This document shows, piece by piece, positions 1 to 6,224 of a stretch of 6,464 nucleotides of DNA. The DNA comes from Cyanothece sp. UBA12306 (GTDB taxonomy: Bacteria; Cyanobacteriota; Cyanobacteriia; Cyanobacteriales; Microcystaceae): positions 1 through 6,464 of the forward strand of contig DLXW01000137.1 of NCBI GenBank assembly GCA_003448685.1. Direction: 5' to 3'. Both the position numbers and the translations under genes were made by a program. Below the pieces are notes generated by a model. That model was not told the DNA's origin and ran no database searches. It worked only from the letters and a program-made list of their open reading frames with translations. The first letter of the stretch is position 1. Every line of letters starts with the position of its first letter.

Positions 1-213
1 ACTACTCAATCCAAAGAAGCATTACCGAAGTCAATGGTTCTCAATAGAGCGCAGATGGCTGAAAAATTGGGTATTAGTGATTCTACTCTTTATAAAAGGA
101 TTTCCCAAGCTAAGGAAGAATTTGACCCCCCTGTGATTGAATGCGATGGCCAAAAGTGGCAATATATTGATAATCCAAAGGGTAAGGGCAAAGTTTTTCG
201 GATTCAAACTTGA
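1..213 (+). CDS. C-terminal fragment of a helix-turn-helix protein (5' end outside window)
   Basis: Frame 1 is open from the first base to a TGA at 211-213 and gives 70 residues. The start lies outside the window, although in-frame ATGs occur at 34 and 55. Residues 15-41 look like a helix-turn-helix: N-R-A-Q-M-A-E-K-L-G-I-S-D-S-T-L-Y-K-R-I, with the usual A-x3-G turn spacing followed by a polar recognition helix. After it come D-P-P and a short basic tail (W-Q-Y-I-D-N-P-K-G-K-G-K-V-F-R) that could form a beta-hairpin. DNA binding, as a transcriptional regulator or as part of a replication or recombination protein, is inferred from this motif alone. I do not recognise the family. The gene is followed by 180 bases without a gene, including a perfect hairpin, so it is probably not in one operon with the motor genes. 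Confidence 0.6.
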   Translation, partial: TTQSKEALPKSMVLNRAQMAEKLGISDSTLYKRISQAKEEFDPPVIECDGQKWQYIDNPKGKGKVFRIQT

Positions 214-241
214 TGTGTCAGGATCTAGCTTAATATTTCGA

Positions 242-259
242 GTTTTTTCCTCAAAAAAC
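242..259. repeat. Small A/T inverted repeat in the intergenic region
   Basis: GTTTTTT (242-248) and AAAAAAC (253-259) are a perfect 7-bp inverted repeat with a CCTC loop, 28 bases after the stop codon of the upstream gene. The stem is almost all A-T, so it is weak as RNA. The T-run could help transcription end, but I see no GC-rich stem directly before it. This may be only base composition. Confidence 0.25.
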
Positions 260-296
260 AAAAATAGTGAGCGAGAGTTAGCCTATTGTTTATTCT

Positions 297-320
297 AGGG
301 TTCAATCACTATTGAACCCT
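297..320 (+). terminator. Perfect 10-bp hairpin, possible terminator or operator
   Basis: AGGGTTCAAT (297-306) and ATTGAACCCT (311-320) are perfect inverted repeats around a CACT loop. The hairpin starts 83 bases after the stop of the helix-turn-helix gene and ends 73 bases before the next start codon. That position suits a terminator for the upstream gene. However, the sequence after the stem (GATTGATTCTTTCTC) is only moderately T-rich and lacks a clean U-tract, and the other strand has none either. A palindromic operator for the downstream operon, or a dispersed repeat unit, are real alternatives. Confidence 0.4.
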
Positions 321-393
321 GATTGATTCTTTCTCGTTGCAGTATCCTGCTAGACTAAGATGATGTATTTATTAAACTTTTCCTTAGTTGACA

Positions 394-1563
394 ATGAAAG
401 CCAAGGGTACTGATCAATATCTATTAACTTCAGGAGATTATGAACGCAAACAATTAGATGTTAATCTCTGGTTGATTTTTGCGATTGCTTTAGGCCTTGC
501 TACAGCTATTTATGCAATTGTTTGGCCGTTTCAAACTTCTTTTATTGGGGTTCTTCTTTATCAGAGGGGATTAACTCAATATTTGGTCATTTATTTAGCC
601 TCTATTGTAGTTAGTTTAATCTTGATTAAACTGGTAAAAATACAACAAGAAAAGAGCTTTATGCAACGAAAATGGCTTCCTGAATTGGTTGATTTTGAAA
701 ATAATCGTGCTAAAGAATTGTTAAGTCTACAAAAAAATTTAGCTAAAAAAGAACGTCTTTTGGCTATTCGTTGTAGTCGAGTTATTGCTGCTTATATTCA
801 GTCAGGAAGTCGTAAAGCAGCCACAGAATTAGCCTTAGATGATTCTACTTTTTATCTTAGTGCTTCGGAGTCTTCTTATACTTTTCCTCGTATTCTTGTT
901 TGGGCAATTCCTTTACTCGGATTTATTGGAACTGTTATTGGTATTAGTCAGGCGGTTAGCGGTTTCTCTCGTTTTTTAGAACAAGCAGGAGAAATTGAAC
1001 AGATTAAAGAAGGAATTGGTACAGTAACTAGTGGTTTAGCCGTAGCTTTTGATACCACATTATTAGCGTTATTATTAAGTGTTTTAGTAATGATTCCTTT
1101 AGTTTTAGTCGAACGTTTAGAATCTCGTTTATTATTAAACATTGATATTTATATTAACGATAATTTACTTCCAAGATTTAAAGAACAGTCAGATAAGTTT
1201 GATAAAAAAAGTATGAAACTATCTATTGGTGAAGCTATTCAAGAATATTTACCTACTCCTGAAACTTTGATTAAACCTGCTCAAGATTATGCTCAACAAG
1301 CAGCAAAAATTTTAGCGGAAAATTTTGTATTAGAAATAGAAAAAGTCAAAGAAATCAATGAAAAATTAATTGATCAGATGGATACAATTAATCAAATAAC
1401 TATTGAAGAAAGAAGTGAATTTTTATCAACTTTGGAAGAACAATTAAAGGTAAATAGGGAGTTATCATACTCAATGGTTAGCGAAATCAAAAAAATCAAA
1501 CCCGTCTTAGAAAAACTTAGCAAACCTCGTTTAATTACTTTTACAGATTCTGAAGAATTATAG
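394..1563 (+). CDS. MotA/TolQ/ExbB-type proton channel protein with long cytoplasmic tail
   Basis: The 389-residue product is a predicted inner-membrane stator subunit of an ion-driven motor. Hydrophobic segments lie at about 25-45, 60-80, 165-187 and 211-239, which fits MotA-like four-helix topology with a cytoplasmic loop at 81-164. The third segment carries the family signature I-P-L-L-G-F-I-G-T-V-I-G-I (172-184). The fourth has G-L-A-V-A-F-D-T-T-L-L-A-L with polar D220-T-T, as in this branch of the family. Residues 243-389 form a charged tail that is probably helical or coiled coil at about 293-373; this is longer than in ExbB or TolQ. I chose ATG 394. A TTG at 388 would add two residues, and neither start has a good ribosome site. 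Two ExbD-like genes follow closely, so this is probably the pore-forming subunit of their complex. The substrate or task of the motor is unknown. Confidence 0.85.
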   Translation: MKAKGTDQYLLTSGDYERKQLDVNLWLIFAIALGLATAIYAIVWPFQTSFIGVLLYQRGLTQYLVIYLASIVVSLILIKLVKIQQEKSFMQRKWLPELVDFENNRAKELLSLQKNLAKKERLLAIRCSRVIAAYIQSGSRKAATELALDDSTFYLSASESSYTFPRILVWAIPLLGFIGTVIGISQAVSGFSRFLEQAGEIEQIKEGIGTVTSGLAVAFDTTLLALLLSVLVMIPLVLVERLESRLLLNIDIYINDNLLPRFKEQSDKFDKKSMKLSIGEAIQEYLPTPETLIKPAQDYAQQAAKILAENFVLEIEKVKEINEKLIDQMDTINQITIEERSEFLSTLEEQLKVNRELSYSMVSEIKKIKPVLEKLSKPRLITFTDSEEL

Positions 1564-1576
1564 GATAGTTTATATT

Positions 1577-2044
1577 ATGCCTCGTCGAACTTTTTCTCGT
1601 AATTATATTGAAATTGAGTTATTCCCTTTTCTGTCAATTTTAGCTTGTACTATTGGTACATTAATCTTATTGATTATTGTTTTAACAACCCAACTTTTAA
1701 GTAATCAAAGGGAAATCACAATTATAGCTAAAACTGATACAGCAGGAGACAATAACCGTAAGATTCCTAAATATATTGAATGTCGAGAAGATGGTGTTAT
1801 TCTCCATCCTAGTCAAGAATTTGTCGCCAAATCTGAAATTAATAGTAGAGGTTCTAAATTAAGTAAATTAATCGCTAAAGTCCGTGAAAACCGGAACAAA
1901 GAATATTTAATTGTTGTCCTACGTCCAGAAGGAATTGAAGTTTTTCAAAAAGTTCGAGAAATGGTCGAAAAACAAGGAATTGATCTTGGGTATGAACCCC
2001 TCGAAAAAGGATGGAAATTGACAATAGAAGAAAGTAAAAAATAG
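1577..2044 (+). CDS. ExbD/TolR-like single-pass membrane protein lacking the conserved Asp
   Basis: The 155-residue product has a basic cytoplasmic start (R3, R4, R8), one transmembrane helix at about 15-40 and a periplasmic domain. The helix entry reads F-P-F-L-S-I-L-A-C-T-I-G-T-L. It matches the ExbD 'P-F-I-D' region, but the proton-carrying Asp position is Ser20 (codon TCA, 1634-1636). Residues 110-142 (Y-L-I-V-V-L-R-P-E to G-Y-E-P-L) resemble the last beta-alpha unit of the ExbD periplasmic domain and align without gaps with the next gene product. The gene starts 13 bases after the channel gene; AGGA at 1562-1565 overlaps that gene's stop codon and may be the ribosome site. It is probably one half of a heterodimeric shaft inside the channel pentamer. 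Membership in the ExbD fold is inferred from motif and layout, not from a search. Confidence 0.72.
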   Translation: MPRRTFSRNYIEIELFPFLSILACTIGTLILLIIVLTTQLLSNQREITIIAKTDTAGDNNRKIPKYIECREDGVILHPSQEFVAKSEINSRGSKLSKLIAKVRENRNKEYLIVVLRPEGIEVFQKVREMVEKQGIDLGYEPLEKGWKLTIEESKK

Positions 2045-2081
2045 TTAATAGTTCAATTAATTGATTTAGGCAATAAGTAAA

Positions 2082-2783
2082 ATGAGAAATAGAAGATACC
2101 GAAAAAATTATGCACCTAGTCAAAATCTAGATTCATTTTTAGACATTCTCACCAATACTGTAGGTGTCTTGATGTTTATTAGTTTATTTATCACTGTTGT
2201 TGCGGTAGAATCAAGTACAATTGTCCAAACCCCTCTAGTTTCTAAGAGTAACAAAAAGCCTCATTTTTTTGAAGTTAATGGTAATCGAATTACTTATATT
2301 GATGATGATGAAATTGACCGTCAAATTGGAATTTTAACTAAATCATTGCCAGAATGTTCAGTTCCAGATATTCCTGAAACTGTGGATACATACTGGTATC
2401 AGTATTATCTTAATCGTATTCAAGAGTATGATTCTTGTAGAATGAAAATAGTTGATAGTTTTAAACTATTTCGGGGACAAACAAATTATTATAAAGTCCG
2501 TTTTTATGATCTTAATGCTTTAATTTATGAACCTATTCAACCAGAAGTAGGAGAATCTTATAAACAAATAGGCAAAAGTACATCGGAATTTACTAAAATT
2601 CTCGACAAATTAAATCCTAAAACAGATTATTTAGCCTTCATAGTTCGTCCTGACAGTTTTGCTGGATTTCGCCAAGCCAGAAAACAAGCTATTCTAGCTG
2701 GTTATAATGTGGGTTGGGAACCAATGAAACAGGACACCCCTATTGTTTTTGGTTCCAATGGAAGAACAGTGGGAGTTCAGTAG
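2082..2783 (+). CDS. ExbD/TolR-like single-pass membrane protein with conserved membrane Asp
   Basis: The 233-residue product has a very basic start (R2, R4, R5, R7, K8), one transmembrane helix at about 18-42 and a large periplasmic part. Its helix entry, S-F-L-D-I-L-T-N-T-V-G-V-L, keeps the acidic residue (Asp21, GAC 2142-2144) that corresponds to the proton-binding Asp of ExbD, TolR and MotB. P60-x-[F]-F-E64 and residues 183-215 (Y-L-A-F-I-V-R-P-D to G-W-E-P-M) match the preceding protein. Between them lies about 77 residues of extra sequence with two cysteines (C92, C119) that could form a periplasmic disulfide. The gene starts 37 bases after its partner, with only a weak AGG at 2068-2070. 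It is the last gene of the operon, and no terminator is visible before the convergent gene. Its role is inferred to be the proton-binding shaft subunit. Confidence 0.75.
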   Translation: MRNRRYRKNYAPSQNLDSFLDILTNTVGVLMFISLFITVVAVESSTIVQTPLVSKSNKKPHFFEVNGNRITYIDDDEIDRQIGILTKSLPECSVPDIPETVDTYWYQYYLNRIQEYDSCRMKIVDSFKLFRGQTNYYKVRFYDLNALIYEPIQPEVGESYKQIGKSTSEFTKILDKLNPKTDYLAFIVRPDSFAGFRQARKQAILAGYNVGWEPMKQDTPIVFGSNGRTVGVQ

Positions 2784-2811
2784 CTATTGATCATTTAAAC
2801 TTGTATATTCC

Positions 2812-3480
2812 CTACTGTTGGGTTTGATGAAAAGGACAACCAGAAGTTAATTTTTGGAGAAAGGTACTATTATCAAAATAATGTTCCACTTCAATAATTT
2901 TTAAATCATCTGTCACCCTAGCAACACTTAATCCCACAATTTCAATGGTTTCACCTGTGGGTTGATGGTCTTTATACGGACCATTAAAGGTTCCCCAATG
3001 TCGCCACTTAAAAGTAACCTCAGGCGGTCCAGATATTACTTTAGTCACTTCCCAAAGAAAACCATTAGGAAATGCTTTATGGAATAATTCAAAAGAAGAT
3101 TCAAAGGTTTCCTGCGTGGCACTATATTCTTTACTATCATTAATGAATAGATTATAAGTTCCTTGATCCGATACATCTTGCGCAGTATAGAAAGCTCCCC
3201 CATTACTACTCATGCGAAATTTATCATTGACAATTGATAGCCATTGTTGGGGATTAGTTTTATGGGAAGCTTCCATCTCAAAGGTTCTTACTAAGTTCTG
3301 TACAATAGCTTCTAATGACCCTTCAAGGTGGTTAAATTTGCTTTCTGCTTTAAGAAATTGATTGGTATGGGAATAATCAGGACGTTCTCCATTGCGCCAT
3401 TCTACCCCTTCATCTTGAGCAATTACGGTATCACGATCTTGCACCCAAAGAGGCAATTTAGCTGAGTTATCGTTACTCAT
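2812..3480 (-). CDS. SnoaL/NTF2-like protein resembling plant 'pathogen-related protein'
   Basis: The 222-residue product is soluble, with no signal peptide or membrane helix. From memory it matches the plant 'pathogen-related protein' family (barley PR-type) and related SnoaL-like proteins in three blocks: G-S-L-E-x3-V-Q-N-L-V-R-T-F-E-M-E (54-70), F-P-N-G-F-x-x-E-V (137-145), and S-G-P-P-x4-K-W-R-H-W-G followed by G-P-Y-K-x-H-x-P-T-G-E (150-177). E-V-E-H-Y-F-D (197-203) fits the closing strand. The fold is a cone-shaped alpha+beta barrel, usually with a small-molecule pocket; the ligand and reaction are unknown. The C-terminus ends in C-P-F-H plus a polar tail. The start is supported by AGGAA (3492-3488) eight to nine bases before ATG and a TATAAT upstream. 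The gene is probably monocistronic and converges on the motor operon with only 28 bases between. Confidence 0.75.
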   Translation of the reverse strand: MSNDNSAKLPLWVQDRDTVIAQDEGVEWRNGERPDYSHTNQFLKAESKFNHLEGSLEAIVQNLVRTFEMEASHKTNPQQWLSIVNDKFRMSSNGGAFYTAQDVSDQGTYNLFINDSKEYSATQETFESSFELFHKAFPNGFLWEVTKVISGPPEVTFKWRHWGTFNGPYKDHQPTGETIEIVGLSVARVTDDLKIIEVEHYFDNSTFLQKLTSGCPFHQTQQ

Positions 3481-3487
3481 TTAACTT

Positions 3488-3492
3488 TTCCT
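3488..3492 (-). promoter_or_regulatory. Ribosome binding site of the SnoaL-like gene
   Basis: On the minus strand AGGAA precedes AAGTTAA and the ATG at 3480. The spacing of about 7-8 bases is standard. It is the clearest Shine-Dalgarno in the window and supports the chosen start. Confidence 0.6.
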
Positions 3493-3518
3493 ATAACTTA
3501 AATATCAGTTACAACTTT

Positions 3519-3524
3519 ATTATA
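3519..3524 (-). promoter_or_regulatory. Consensus -10 box (TATAAT) before the SnoaL-like gene
   Basis: The minus strand reads TATAAT, a perfect sigma-70-type -10, 38 bases upstream of the ATG. This predicts a leader of roughly 30 nucleotides. No good -35 lies 16-18 bases further upstream (around 3541-3548); the nearest TTTGAT is too close, at 14 bases. An activator-dependent or -35-less promoter is possible. In AT-rich DNA a chance match is also possible. Confidence 0.4.
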
Positions 3525-3619
3525 GAAAAGAATAATCGATCAAATTACAAAATAACCCTAAAATTTAGCTTAAGATTTTTTGTTACAATCTGTTGATTTT
3601 TTTTGAATTTTCCAAAAAG

Positions 3620-4570
3620 TTAAGGCCGAGAAATTCCATTCAATTCAAGAACATCATCAATAGTTGAACAATAATTTTCTAGTCCAAAAGTTGCGGGAGT
3701 AACGGTATCTTTGTAGGTAAAATGACGATAATTAATGGAAAATCGATCCCAATCTTCCATTCTTAATCGAAATACAGCAATAAAGAAGTTAGCTAAAGCA
3801 ATATACAAAGGAATTTGAAAATAGATTTTCTTATTAAGATAACCACAAATTTCGGCAATTGCTTGATTAACGGTAGTCTTTTTATTACCTAAAACTAATT
3901 GTCTATTATCCGACTCAGAAGGAGGATGATCTACCAAATATTTAACTACCTTAGCAATGTCTTTAGCATGAATATAGTGGAAACTGCCATCTGCTTTGAA
4001 CCAACGAATTAAGTCTATCCATTTAATTACATCGGAGAAACCTCCAGAAAGATGAGAATAGGGTTTATTTTCTTCTCCTCCAAAAACCAAAGTCGGAAAA
4101 ACAGTAGTAACTTTAGCTGCGATCGGTAAGTCTAATAATTGAGTATAACAACTATATTTAGTGCTAATATAATTGGTTCCTAATTCTCCTGCTTCTGGGA
4201 GAGGTTGATTATTTTGATCTAAAATACTAGCGGTGGAAAAATAAATAATTTGTTGACAAACTTGGGGATCTAGGGAGTTGATTAATTCTAAAGTTTTGAC
4301 TACATTAATCTCATAAGATTCTGTTATTCCTCCCCAACTGGTAGCTGCTAAAATGGCAATATCAATGGTTTTGAGTAATTCTTTAAACGGAGCAATATTT
4401 TGCATATCTCCCGTCAAAATATGAATATTATTACGGGTTTTATAATTAAATTTAAGTTTAGCAGGATTTCTGACTAATAAAAATAATTCATGATCCGTTT
4501 CTTCAATTAAAGCTTCAGCTATGTAATGACCAATACAACCACTAGATCCTGTAAAAAAAATTCGTTTCAT
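3620..4570 (-). CDS. NAD(P)-dependent epimerase/dehydratase, extended SDR family
   Basis: The 316-residue product is a Rossmann-fold oxidoreductase of the extended short-chain dehydrogenase type. It starts with M-K-R-I-F-F-T-G-S-S-G-C-I-G, the T-G-x-x-G-x-x-G nucleotide-binding loop (7-14). Further features fit the family: acidic D55 after strand 3 (T-G-D-M), the strand 4 segment A-I-L-A-A-T-S (72-78), the F-S-T-A-S strand with S112 or S115 (111-115), and the catalytic pair Y134-x3-K138. R34 after strand 2 (L-L-V-R-N) may favour NADP. F-P-T-x-V-F-G-G (158-165) and H-Y-I-H-A-K-D-I-A (198-206) are typical of the substrate half. The substrate cannot be read from the sequence; a nucleotide-sugar, flavonoid-reductase-like or sterol-type substrate are all possible. 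The hydrophobic stretch 250-267 near the C-terminus may touch the membrane. The gene lies 31 bases after prfC with no terminator between, so co-transcription is likely. Confidence 0.85.
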   Translation of the reverse strand: MKRIFFTGSSGCIGHYIAEALIEETDHELFLLVRNPAKLKFNYKTRNNIHILTGDMQNIAPFKELLKTIDIAILAATSWGGITESYEINVVKTLELINSLDPQVCQQIIYFSTASILDQNNQPLPEAGELGTNYISTKYSCYTQLLDLPIAAKVTTVFPTLVFGGEENKPYSHLSGGFSDVIKWIDLIRWFKADGSFHYIHAKDIAKVVKYLVDHPPSESDNRQLVLGNKKTTVNQAIAEICGYLNKKIYFQIPLYIALANFFIAVFRLRMEDWDRFSINYRHFTYKDTVTPATFGLENYCSTIDDVLELNGISRP

Positions 4571-4601
4571 TAGATAGTTTTAGTCTAAAAAATAGTAATT
4601 A

Positions 4602-6224
4602 TTAACTCGGTTGTATTCCCGAACCCACAGGTGCAATAGAACTTAATCCTAATTCAGGTTTATCACCCTTAACTTGGTCTAAATTCCATTCATTTTTAAA
4701 CAGCAATACGGGACGATCCCAATTATCTTTGACGGTAATAGTATTAAAAATTCGTCCCGCTTTTTCCAAAGCCGACCATCCTCCTGTCACCCAACGGGCT
4801 ACACTATAAGGAAGAGGTTCTAATCTGGTTTCTACGCCATACTCACTTAACATCCGAAACTGCACCACTTCAAACTGTAATTGTCCCACTGCTGCAAGGA
4901 TGGGATCGCGTTTGAAATCGTCGGTAGAGTACATAATCTGGATCGCCCCTTCTTCCCGTAATTCCTGAATACCTTTTTGAAACTGCTTGAATTTAGAAGG
5001 ATTAGGATTTTTGAGATAGGCGAACATTTCAGGGGAAAAACAAGGTATTCCTTCGTATTCTAACTTAGTACCATGATAAATGGTATCACCAATCGCAAAA
5101 ACCCCAGGATTATTTAATCCGATCACGTCCCCACCATAAGCTTCTTCAATGGATGCGCGATCTTGGGCGAATAATTTCTGAGGACGGGACAGACGGACGG
5201 TTTTACCAGTTCTCGCATGACTAACGGTCATGTCTTTTTCAAACTTGCCCGTACAAACTCTAACAAAAGCGACCCGATCGCGGTGTTTGGGGTCCATGTT
5301 GGCTTGTAATTTGAAGACAAAGCCACTAAATTCGGAATGGGTCGGATCAACGACTCCTACAGAAGAATTCCGTCCTTCTGGTTTTAGGGCATACTCTAGG
5401 AAAGCTTCTAGGAATAGTTGCACCCCAAAATTGGTCATAGCTGAACCAAAAAATACGGGGGTCATCTGGCCATCGTGAAGTTGCTCTAAGTCGAGATCTC
5501 CTCCTAGTTCTTCAAGTATTTCTAGCTCTTCTTTAAGCTGATAATAAAGCTCTTGTTCGAGATATTCTTCGATTTTGGGGTCACCAAGCTTAATGGCGGT
5601 TTCCTGAGCCTGTTGGCTACCGTGGGAGCGACGTTGAAACAGATGTATAGCTTGCTCACGGCGGTCAAAAACCCCCTGAAAGCGATCGCCTGTACCGATG
5701 GGCCAGTTCACTGCATAGGTTTTGAGACCTAATTCCTGTTCAATTTCATCGAGTAATTCTAGGGGTTCTCTCGTGGGGCGATCGAGTTTGTTGACAAAAG
5801 TAAAAATGGGTAGTCCCCGTAGACGACAGACTTCAAATAGCTTGCGGGTTTGGGGTTCTAAACCTTTAGCTGCATCGATTAACATAACGGCGTTATCAGC
5901 AGCAGCCAGGGTACGATAGGTATCTTCGCTAAAGTCTTGGTGTCCGGGGGTATCTAGCAGATTAATTTGAAAGTCTCTATACTCAAATTGCAATACAGTG
6001 GAGGTAATGGAGATTCCCCGTTGTTTTTCCATTTCCATCCAGTCAGAGGTGGCTTTACGCTGATCTCGCCTTGCTTTTACTGCACCTGCTTGATGAATTG
6101 CTCCCCCGTAAAGTAGGAGTTTTTCGGTTAAAGTGGTTTTTCCTGCGTCAGGGTGGGAAATAATGGCAAAATTGCGCCGTTTTTCAACAGCTTCTTGGAT
6201 TTCTGTCTGAAGTTCGCTAGACAT
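4602..6224 (-). CDS. prfC: Peptide chain release factor 3 (RF3, translational GTPase)
   Basis: The 540-residue product is a full-length RF3; the E. coli protein has 529. RF3 is a cytoplasmic GTPase that removes RF1/RF2 from the ribosome after peptide release. All G motifs are present: G1 S-H-P-D-A-G-K-T (23-30), G2 R-G-I-S (69-72), G3 D-T-P-G-H (91-95), G4 N-K-L-D (145-148) and G5 G-S-A (260-262). The S-H-P-D-A-G-K form of G1 and Q-R-G-I-S-I-T separate RF3 from EF-G and LepA. Domain 2 begins near 290 ([13 protein letters not shown]). Domain 3 includes [14 protein letters not shown] (440-453), also diagnostic. There is no frameshift or internal stop. The Shine-Dalgarno before ATG 6224 is poor (only A-A-A-G-A). 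It is the first gene of a probable prfC-epimerase operon. Its base composition is less AT-rich than that of the motor operon. Confidence 0.97.
   Translation of the reverse strand: MSSELQTEIQEAVEKRRNFAIISHPDAGKTTLTEKLLLYGGAIHQAGAVKARRDQRKATSDWMEMEKQRGISITSTVLQFEYRDFQINLLDTPGHQDFSEDTYRTLAAADNAVMLIDAAKGLEPQTRKLFEVCRLRGLPIFTFVNKLDRPTREPLELLDEIEQELGLKTYAVNWPIGTGDRFQGVFDRREQAIHLFQRRSHGSQQAQETAIKLGDPKIEEYLEQELYYQLKEELEILEELGGDLDLEQLHDGQMTPVFFGSAMTNFGVQLFLEAFLEYALKPEGRNSSVGVVDPTHSEFSGFVFKLQANMDPKHRDRVAFVRVCTGKFEKDMTVSHARTGKTVRLSRPQKLFAQDRASIEEAYGGDVIGLNNPGVFAIGDTIYHGTKLEYEGIPCFSPEMFAYLKNPNPSKFKQFQKGIQELREEGAIQIMYSTDDFKRDPILAAVGQLQFEVVQFRMLSEYGVETRLEPLPYSVARWVTGGWSALEKAGRIFNTITVKDNWDRPVLLFKNEWNLDQVKGDKPELGLSSIAPVGSGIQPS
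5682..5689. repeat. HIP1 palindrome (GCGATCGC)
   Basis: This is a perfect copy of the highly iterated palindrome abundant in many cyanobacterial genomes. Near-copies with seven of eight matches occur around 4129-4136 (GCGATCGG) and at 5778-5785 (GCGATCGA). It lies inside prfC and supports the cyanobacterial origin. No local role is implied. Confidence 0.8.

Larger units (their letters stand above)
3481..3619. other. AT-rich spacer between SnoaL-like gene and epimerase
   Basis: This 139-base spacer lies between two minus-strand genes. The half near 3480 holds the TATAAT and ribosome site of the SnoaL-like gene. The half near 3620 should hold the terminator of the prfC-epimerase unit. I find only a weak 6-bp A/T pairing (TTTTTG 3604-ish against CAAAAA around 3613-3618) and no GC stem with a T-run, so partial read-through into the next gene cannot be excluded. 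Confidence 0.4.

Noticed and set aside
388..393. TTGACA, a perfect -35 consensus
   Set aside because: It touches the ATG at 394, and no acceptable -10 lies 16-18 bases downstream, so it would start inside the gene. Chance match.
948..1142. Minus-strand open frame inside the channel gene
   Set aside because: It overlaps a well-supported membrane protein and has low-complexity composition. The same applies to open frames at 31-261 (-), 1875-2123 (-), 5230-5478 (+) and 5722-5919 (+).
388..1563. TTG start at 388 for the channel gene
   Set aside because: It adds only two residues before an ATG at 394, and neither start has a ribosome site that favours it. ATG is the simpler choice, but TTG cannot be excluded.
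394..2783. Zorya anti-phage system
   Set aside because: The channel protein and its tail recall ZorA, but ZorB-like peptidoglycan-binding (OmpA-like) sequence is absent from both small proteins and no ZorC, ZorD or ZorE gene follows; the next gene is convergent and unrelated.
394..2783. Classical TonB-ExbB-ExbD, Tol-Pal or flagellar MotAB
   Set aside because: No tonB, tolA, tolB, pal or OmpA-like domain is present, and there are two ExbD-like genes with unusual R-P and G-[Y/W]-E-P motifs.
4571..4601. Possible terminator or promoter between prfC and the epimerase gene
   Set aside because: The 31 bases hold an A/T-rich run but no GC stem and no -35/-10 pair, so co-transcription is the simpler reading.
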